From Hyphomicrobiales bacterium (lineage in GTDB: Bacteria; Pseudomonadota; Alphaproteobacteria; Rhizobiales; Xanthobacteraceae): 8,940 nucleotides of DNA. The DNA lies in the NCBI GenBank assembly GCA_023266695.1, contig JAHFPO010000098.1:1-8940 (forward strand). Direction: 5' to 3'. This document shows, in pieces, positions 5,645 through 8,940 of the stretch. Both the position numbers and the translations under genes were made by a program. The notes below the pieces were generated by a model. It was not told the origin of the DNA and searched no databases. It saw nothing but the letters and a program-made list of their open reading frames with translations. The first letter of the stretch is position 1, and each line of letters opens with the position of its first letter.

Positions 5645-6415
5645 TCAGGACGAAGGCCGTTCCATCCCGCGCGCCTTCAATGTCGCCGTGGCGGTCGGTC
5701 CAGCGAGGTGCTTGATCAATGTCTTCACCGCCTCGCCGTCCTTGGTCCCGGCGCCGATGCTCGCCGCGTAGGTGGTGTAGTTCTGCACCTCCGCCGGCAG
5801 CGGGCCGACGAACTTCACTCCTTTGAGGGACTGAAGCTCGCTGATCTGGCCGAGGGCGAGTTCCGCCTCGCCGTTCGCCACCAGCTCGGCGACGAGACCG
5901 CCCTGCTTCAGGCGTTCCTTCGGCTTGATCTGCTCGGCGATTCCAATCTGCTGAAGCATCTTGGAGATGTAGATGCCGCTCGAACCGCCGCTTGCCGGAT
6001 CGATGTAGGCGACGGTCTTGGCATTGAGCAGCGCGCGTTTGAAGGCATCGAGGGAGGAAATGTCGGGGCGGGCCGCGCCTTCCTTCACCACCACGCCGAT
6101 GCCGACCTTGGCGAGGTCGGCGCGGGTGCCGGGCGCGATCTTGCCCTTGCCGGCGAGAGCGTCGACAGAGGCAGGTGTCAGCACCGCGAGATCGAAGGTC
6201 TCGCCGGCCTCGATGCGTTTCACCAGCCCGCCGTTGGTATCGTTCATGACGATGACCTTGTGCCCGGTCGCTTTCTCGAATTCCGGGACCACCGACAGCA
6301 CCACCTCTTTCATGGCGCCGACGGTGAGCACCTTCACTTCCGCGGCGGCGGCGAGCTGCGCCGTCATGATGAGGCCGAGAGCCGCGCCCGCGATCAGTCC
6401 GGTTGTGGTTTTCAT
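5645..6415 (-). CDS. ModA-like periplasmic substrate-binding protein (orphan)
   Basis: The 256-residue product is a type 2 periplasmic binding protein resembling ModA, the molybdate-binding component of ABC importers. A signal peptide covers about residues 1-25 (MKTTTGLIAGAALG..., cleavage near AAA-AEV). The mature protein starts with VKVLTVGAMKEVV and contains FEKATGHKVIVMNDTNGGL (46-64), IEAGETFDLAVLTPASVDAL (68-87), the hinge-region YIDPASGGSSGIY (137-149) and a C-terminal ALKARGM-type helix (here TLKARGM). True ModA normally has AASS at the first ligand loop; here it is VGAM, and the second loop reads NDTNGG, so the ligand may not be molybdate. No permease or ATPase gene lies next to it: one neighbour is convergent DUF1127, the other divergent trmFO. 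AGGAG six bases before the ATG fixes the start. The fold is sure, the ligand is not. Confidence 0.88.
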   Translation of the reverse strand: MKTTTGLIAGAALGLIMTAQLAAAAEVKVLTVGAMKEVVLSVVPEFEKATGHKVIVMNDTNGGLVKRIEAGETFDLAVLTPASVDALAGKGKIAPGTRADLAKVGIGVVVKEGAARPDISSLDAFKRALLNAKTVAYIDPASGGSSGIYISKMLQQIGIAEQIKPKERLKQGGLVAELVANGEAELALGQISELQSLKGVKFVGPLPAEVQNYTTYAASIGAGTKDGEAVKTLIKHLAGPTATATLKARGMERPSS

Positions 6416-6421
6416 GATGAT

Positions 6422-6426
6422 CTCCT
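6422..6426 (-). promoter_or_regulatory. Ribosome binding site of the ModA-like gene
   Basis: AGGAG on the minus strand, six bases before ATG 6415. It sets the start and excludes the long open frame that continues upstream antisense to trmFO. Confidence 0.75.
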
Positions 6427-6432
6427 GTTCCC

Positions 6433-6494
6433 GGCGGATGGGCGATAGTATGGCTCGGGCGGGCGAACCGCCAGCGCCTCGGAGCCCATCCGCC
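6433..6494. promoter_or_regulatory. Nested inverted repeat in the ModA-like/trmFO divergent region
   Basis: A perfect 11-bp inverted repeat, GGCGGATGGGC (6433-6443) and GCCCATCCGCC (6484-6494), encloses a smaller one, GGCGG (6458-6462) / CCGCC (6468-6472). It lies between two divergent starts 120 bp apart, where an operator or a 5' leader hairpin of the leftward transcript would sit. TACTAT (complement of 6445-6450), inside the repeat, could be the -10 of the ModA-like gene. The function is inferred from position only. Confidence 0.5.
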
Positions 6495-6501
6495 CGTCGC
6501 C

Positions 6502-6507
6502 TTGACG
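6502..6507 (+). promoter_or_regulatory. Possible -35 element of trmFO
   Basis: TTGACG at 6502-6507 matches five of six consensus bases. The hexamer 17 bases on (GACAAA, 6525-6530) is a poor -10. If both are used, transcription would start at or next to the trmFO ATG. This is tentative. Confidence 0.3.
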
Positions 6508-6535
6508 CTCGGCGGGCGGAGCGGGACAAAGCCCC

Positions 6536-7918
6536 ATGGTCGACCCTGTCCATGTGATCGGCGGCGGGCTCGCGGGCGCGGAAGCCGCCTGGCAGATCGC
6601 CCATCGCGGCGTGCCGGCGGTGCTCCACGAAATGCGGCCCCGCCGCACCACTGCGGCCCACCGCAGCGAGCGGCTGGCGGAGCTCGTTTGTTCCAATTCT
6701 TTCCGCGCCGACGACAGCGAGGCGAACGCGGTCGGCCTCCTGCATTACGAGATGCGCCGGCTCGGCTCGCTCGTCCTGCGCGCGGCGGACGCGAACCAGG
6801 TGCCGGCGGGAGGCGCGCTCGCGGTCGACCGTGACGGCTTCGCGCAAGCGGTCACCGAGGCGATCGAGCACCATCCGCTGATCGAGGTCCGCCGCGAGGA
6901 GATCGCCGCCCCGCCGGCGGATTGGGCGAACGTCATCGTGGCGACCGGCCCCCTCACCTCGCCTGATCTTGCCGAGACGATCCGCGCGCTCACCGGCGCC
7001 GACGCGCTCGCCTTCTTCGACGCCATCGCGCCGATCGTGCACCGCGACTCGATCGACCTCTCGATCGCCTGGTTCCAGTCGCGCTACGACAAGGCGGGGC
7101 CCGGCGGCAGCGGCGCCGATTACATCAATTGCCCGCTGAACCGGGAGCAATATGACGCCTTCGTCGATGCCCTCAATGCGGCCGAGAAGGTCGAGTTCCA
7201 CGAGTGGGAGAAGACGCCTTATTTCGACGGCTGCCTGCCGATCGAGGTGATGGCGGAGCGCGGACGCGAGACCTTGCGCTACGGGCCGATGAAGCCCGTC
7301 GGCCTCACCAATCCGCACAAAGCCGCCGACAAGCCCCATGCGGTGGTGCAGCTCCGCCAGGACAACAAGCTCGGCACGCTCTTCAACATGGTCGGATTCC
7401 AAACCAAGCTCCGCCACGGCGAGCAGGTGCGCATTTTCCGCGCCATCCCGGGATTGGCAGAGGTCGAGTTCGCTCGCCTCGGCGGCCTCCACCGCAACAC
7501 CTATCTCGACGCGCCGAGGCTGCTCGATCCGACGCTCAGGCTCGGCGCCGAGCCGCGCCTGCGCTTCGCCGGCCAGATCACCGGCTGCGAGGGCTATGTG
7601 GAAAGCGCCGGCATTGGCCTTCTCGCCGGGCGTTTCGCCGCCGCCGAATGCCGCGGCGAGGCGTTGCGGCTACCGCCCGCCACCACCGCGCTGGGCGCGC
7701 TTCTCGCCCATATCACCGGCGGCCATCTCGCCACCATCGACGCGGGCCCGCGCTCCTATCAGCCCATGAACGTCAATTTCGGGCTGTTTCCGCCGCTCGT
7801 GGAAAGCTTCCATGGACGCGACAGGGGCCTCGCCCGCAAACGCGCGCTCACTGCCCGCGCCAAGGCCGATCTCGAGGCCTGGCTCGCCGGCGACAGCGCT
7901 GCGGACGCGGCGGCATGA
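6536..7918 (+). CDS. trmFO: Methylenetetrahydrofolate-tRNA-(uracil-54-C5)-methyltransferase TrmFO
   Basis: TrmFO makes ribothymidine (m5U54) in the T-loop of tRNAs, taking the carbon from 5,10-methylenetetrahydrofolate and reducing it with FADH2; it is cytoplasmic. The 460-residue product has the N-terminal FAD-binding Rossmann motif VHVIGGGLAGAEAAWQ (Gly at 9, 10, 11, 14) and CSNSFRADD with Cys52. Further on are ALAVDRDGF (94-102), VIVATGPLTS (133-142), YINCPLNREQYDAF (196-209), the YFDGCLPIEVMAERG segment with Cys233, GTLFNMVGFQTKL and GCEGYVESAGIGLLAG. Cys52 and Cys233 correspond to the two cysteines studied in Bacillus TrmFO (C53 and C226). Length is usual for alphaproteobacteria. The start at 6536 gives the family N-terminus, but no good ribosome binding site precedes it (GGAG is 14 bases away). 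The stop overlaps the start of the kinase-like gene (ATGA). Confidence 0.97.
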   Translation: MVDPVHVIGGGLAGAEAAWQIAHRGVPAVLHEMRPRRTTAAHRSERLAELVCSNSFRADDSEANAVGLLHYEMRRLGSLVLRAADANQVPAGGALAVDRDGFAQAVTEAIEHHPLIEVRREEIAAPPADWANVIVATGPLTSPDLAETIRALTGADALAFFDAIAPIVHRDSIDLSIAWFQSRYDKAGPGGSGADYINCPLNREQYDAFVDALNAAEKVEFHEWEKTPYFDGCLPIEVMAERGRETLRYGPMKPVGLTNPHKAADKPHAVVQLRQDNKLGTLFNMVGFQTKLRHGEQVRIFRAIPGLAEVEFARLGGLHRNTYLDAPRLLDPTLRLGAEPRLRFAGQITGCEGYVESAGIGLLAGRFAAAECRGEALRLPPATTALGALLAHITGGHLATIDAGPRSYQPMNVNFGLFPPLVESFHGRDRGLARKRALTARAKADLEAWLAGDSAADAAA

Positions 7919-8940
7919 AGGCTCCCCCGCCCGGCGCGCCCGAGCTTTCCCGCTTCCGCCCGGCCGCGGTGCTGAAGTCCGATCATTTCAGCACGGTCGA
8001 GCGCGGATTCTGGCGCACGGAAAAAGGCGAGGTCGAAGCGGTGCTGCGCCGCTTCGACGAGGTGCCGTGGTGGCTGCGCTCCCTCGCATATCATTTCGGC
8101 CGGCGCGAGGCGCAGGCACTCGCCCGCCTCGAAGGTCGCGCCGGCCCGCTTCTGGTCGCCGAGGGCAAGGGCTTCCTGGTGCGCTCGTGGATCGACGGGC
8201 TGCCCATGCATCTCGCGCGGCCCATGGGCGATCACGGATATTTTCGCGCCGCCAAGGAGATGCTCTTCGCCATGCATCGCCGCGGCGTGGTGCACAACGA
8301 TCTCGCCAAGGAGCAGAACTGGCTGCGCGACGGCGCGGGCCAACCGCGCCTCACCGATTTCCAGCTCGCGGTCACCGCCGCGCGTCGTAGTATTTTCTTC
8401 CGTCTGGCGGCGCACGAGGACCTGCGCCATTTGCTCAAGCACAAGCGCAAATATTGCCCCGACGCGCTCACCGCCCGCGAACGCCGCGTGCTCGCGACCA
8501 AAAGCTGGCCCGCGCGCATCTGGATGGCGACCGGCAAGCAGCTCTATATTTTCATTACGCGCAGGCTCATCGGCTATATGGACCGCGAAGGGAGCGGCGG
8601 CGAGCTGGCGCGCGATGGTCCGCGCATCGTGGCCCGCCTCGCCGGGCTTCCGGCCGTGAGCGGCGCCGCGGTGGTCGCCTATCCGACCCCGCGCGGGGCG
8701 CGGCTTTATCTCTTCGTCGAGTCGGGGGCGCCGCTCGCCGACGCCGACATCCGTGCTGTGCTTGCCGCCGCTCCCGGCGGCCTTCCCGATCCGAGCCTCA
8801 TCCAGATCGCGCGCCGCCTGCCGCGCGATGAGAAGGGAGAGCTGCGCGAGGACGTGCTGCGGCTCATCGCCCAGAACCAGGTCGATTTGATCGATGCGCT
8901 CAGGCTCGATGCGGAGGCGAAAAGTGCCGCCGCCGAGATC
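7915..8940 (+). CDS. Kinase-like protein with AMP-ligase C-terminal-like region (3' end outside window)
   Basis: The frame starts with ATG overlapping the trmFO stop (ATGA) and stays open for 342 codons to the window edge. Residues about 20-225 look like a small protein kinase of the lipopolysaccharide/RIO type: a glycine-loop-like region HFSTVERG (24-31), the catalytic loop HNDLAKEQN (H127, D129, N135), the metal-binding motif as LTDFQLA with DFQ instead of DFG (D148), then EDLRHLLKHKRKYCP (168-182) and a conserved-looking ...ITRRLIGYMDREG (214-226). In the place of the usual ATP-binding Lys of beta-3 there is AVLRRFD, possibly Arg45. Residues about 233-320 resemble the C-terminal lid of AMP-forming ligases: VARLAGLPAVSGAAVVAYP (239-257), then RRLPRDEKGELREDVLRL (300-317), with Glu309 where ligases have the catalytic Lys. 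Substrate unknown. The kinase-like call is firm; the second domain is inference. Confidence 0.82.
   Translation, partial: MKAPPPGAPELSRFRPAAVLKSDHFSTVERGFWRTEKGEVEAVLRRFDEVPWWLRSLAYHFGRREAQALARLEGRAGPLLVAEGKGFLVRSWIDGLPMHLARPMGDHGYFRAAKEMLFAMHRRGVVHNDLAKEQNWLRDGAGQPRLTDFQLAVTAARRSIFFRLAAHEDLRHLLKHKRKYCPDALTARERRVLATKSWPARIWMATGKQLYIFITRRLIGYMDREGSGGELARDGPRIVARLAGLPAVSGAAVVAYPTPRGARLYLFVESGAPLADADIRAVLAAAPGGLPDPSLIQIARRLPRDEKGELREDVLRLIAQNQVDLIDALRLDAEAKSAAAEI

Noticed and set aside
6416..7492. Upstream extension of the ModA-like frame antisense to trmFO (minus strand)
   Set aside because: The true start at 6415 has a strong ribosome binding site and begins a signal peptide; the extension is an Arg-rich shadow of trmFO.
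7915..8940. Possible anti-phage or toxin-type kinase
   Set aside because: No defence partner genes, restriction, nuclease or toxin modules nearby; the neighbour is the housekeeping trmFO.

Overview
The window looks like ordinary chromosomal DNA of a GC-rich alphaproteobacterium, most likely of the Hyphomicrobiales (Rhizobiales; Bradyrhizobium/Rhodopseudomonas/Xanthobacteraceae-like). Three things point there: TrmFO, a DUF1127 small protein, and an intergenic palindromic repeat (GGGCGTGATC ... GATCACGCCC) of a type familiar from those genomes. No tRNA, rRNA, insertion sequence, phage gene or CRISPR array is visible.

Layout, left to right. (1) The 3' part of uvrA (+), nucleotide excision repair. 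(2) A lipoprotein L,D-transpeptidase (-), facing uvrA tail to tail. (3) A secreted protein of unknown function (+), divergent from the transpeptidase and closed by a hairpin terminator. (4) azlC-azlD (-), a two-gene branched-chain amino acid exporter whose genes overlap by 14 bp. (5) A fumarylacetoacetate hydrolase (FAH)-family protein followed 17 bp later by a type II haloacid dehalogenase (-), a likely catabolic pair lying upstream of azlCD on the same strand. (6) A 54-residue DUF1127 protein (+) with a strong ribosome binding site. Its 3' region carries a composite nested palindromic repeat and then a strong rho-independent terminator. (7) An orphan ModA-like periplasmic binding protein (-). 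(8) Divergently, trmFO (+), the folate/FAD-dependent tRNA m5U54 methyltransferase, joined by an ATGA overlap to a kinase-like gene that runs off the right edge.

The most unusual item is the last gene. Its N-terminal part (about 225 residues) is a protein-kinase-like fold related to lipopolysaccharide/RIO-type kinases, with HNDLAKEQN and DFQ motifs. After it comes a region resembling the small C-terminal lid subdomain of AMP-forming acyl/aryl-CoA ligases, in which the usual catalytic lysine position is glutamate. Its translational coupling to trmFO is also notable. Other points of interest are the three-tier nested palindrome after the DUF1127 gene, a perfect 11-bp inverted repeat between the ModA-like gene and trmFO, and the lone binding protein without transporter partners. 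I see no evidence of a defence island or mobile system.
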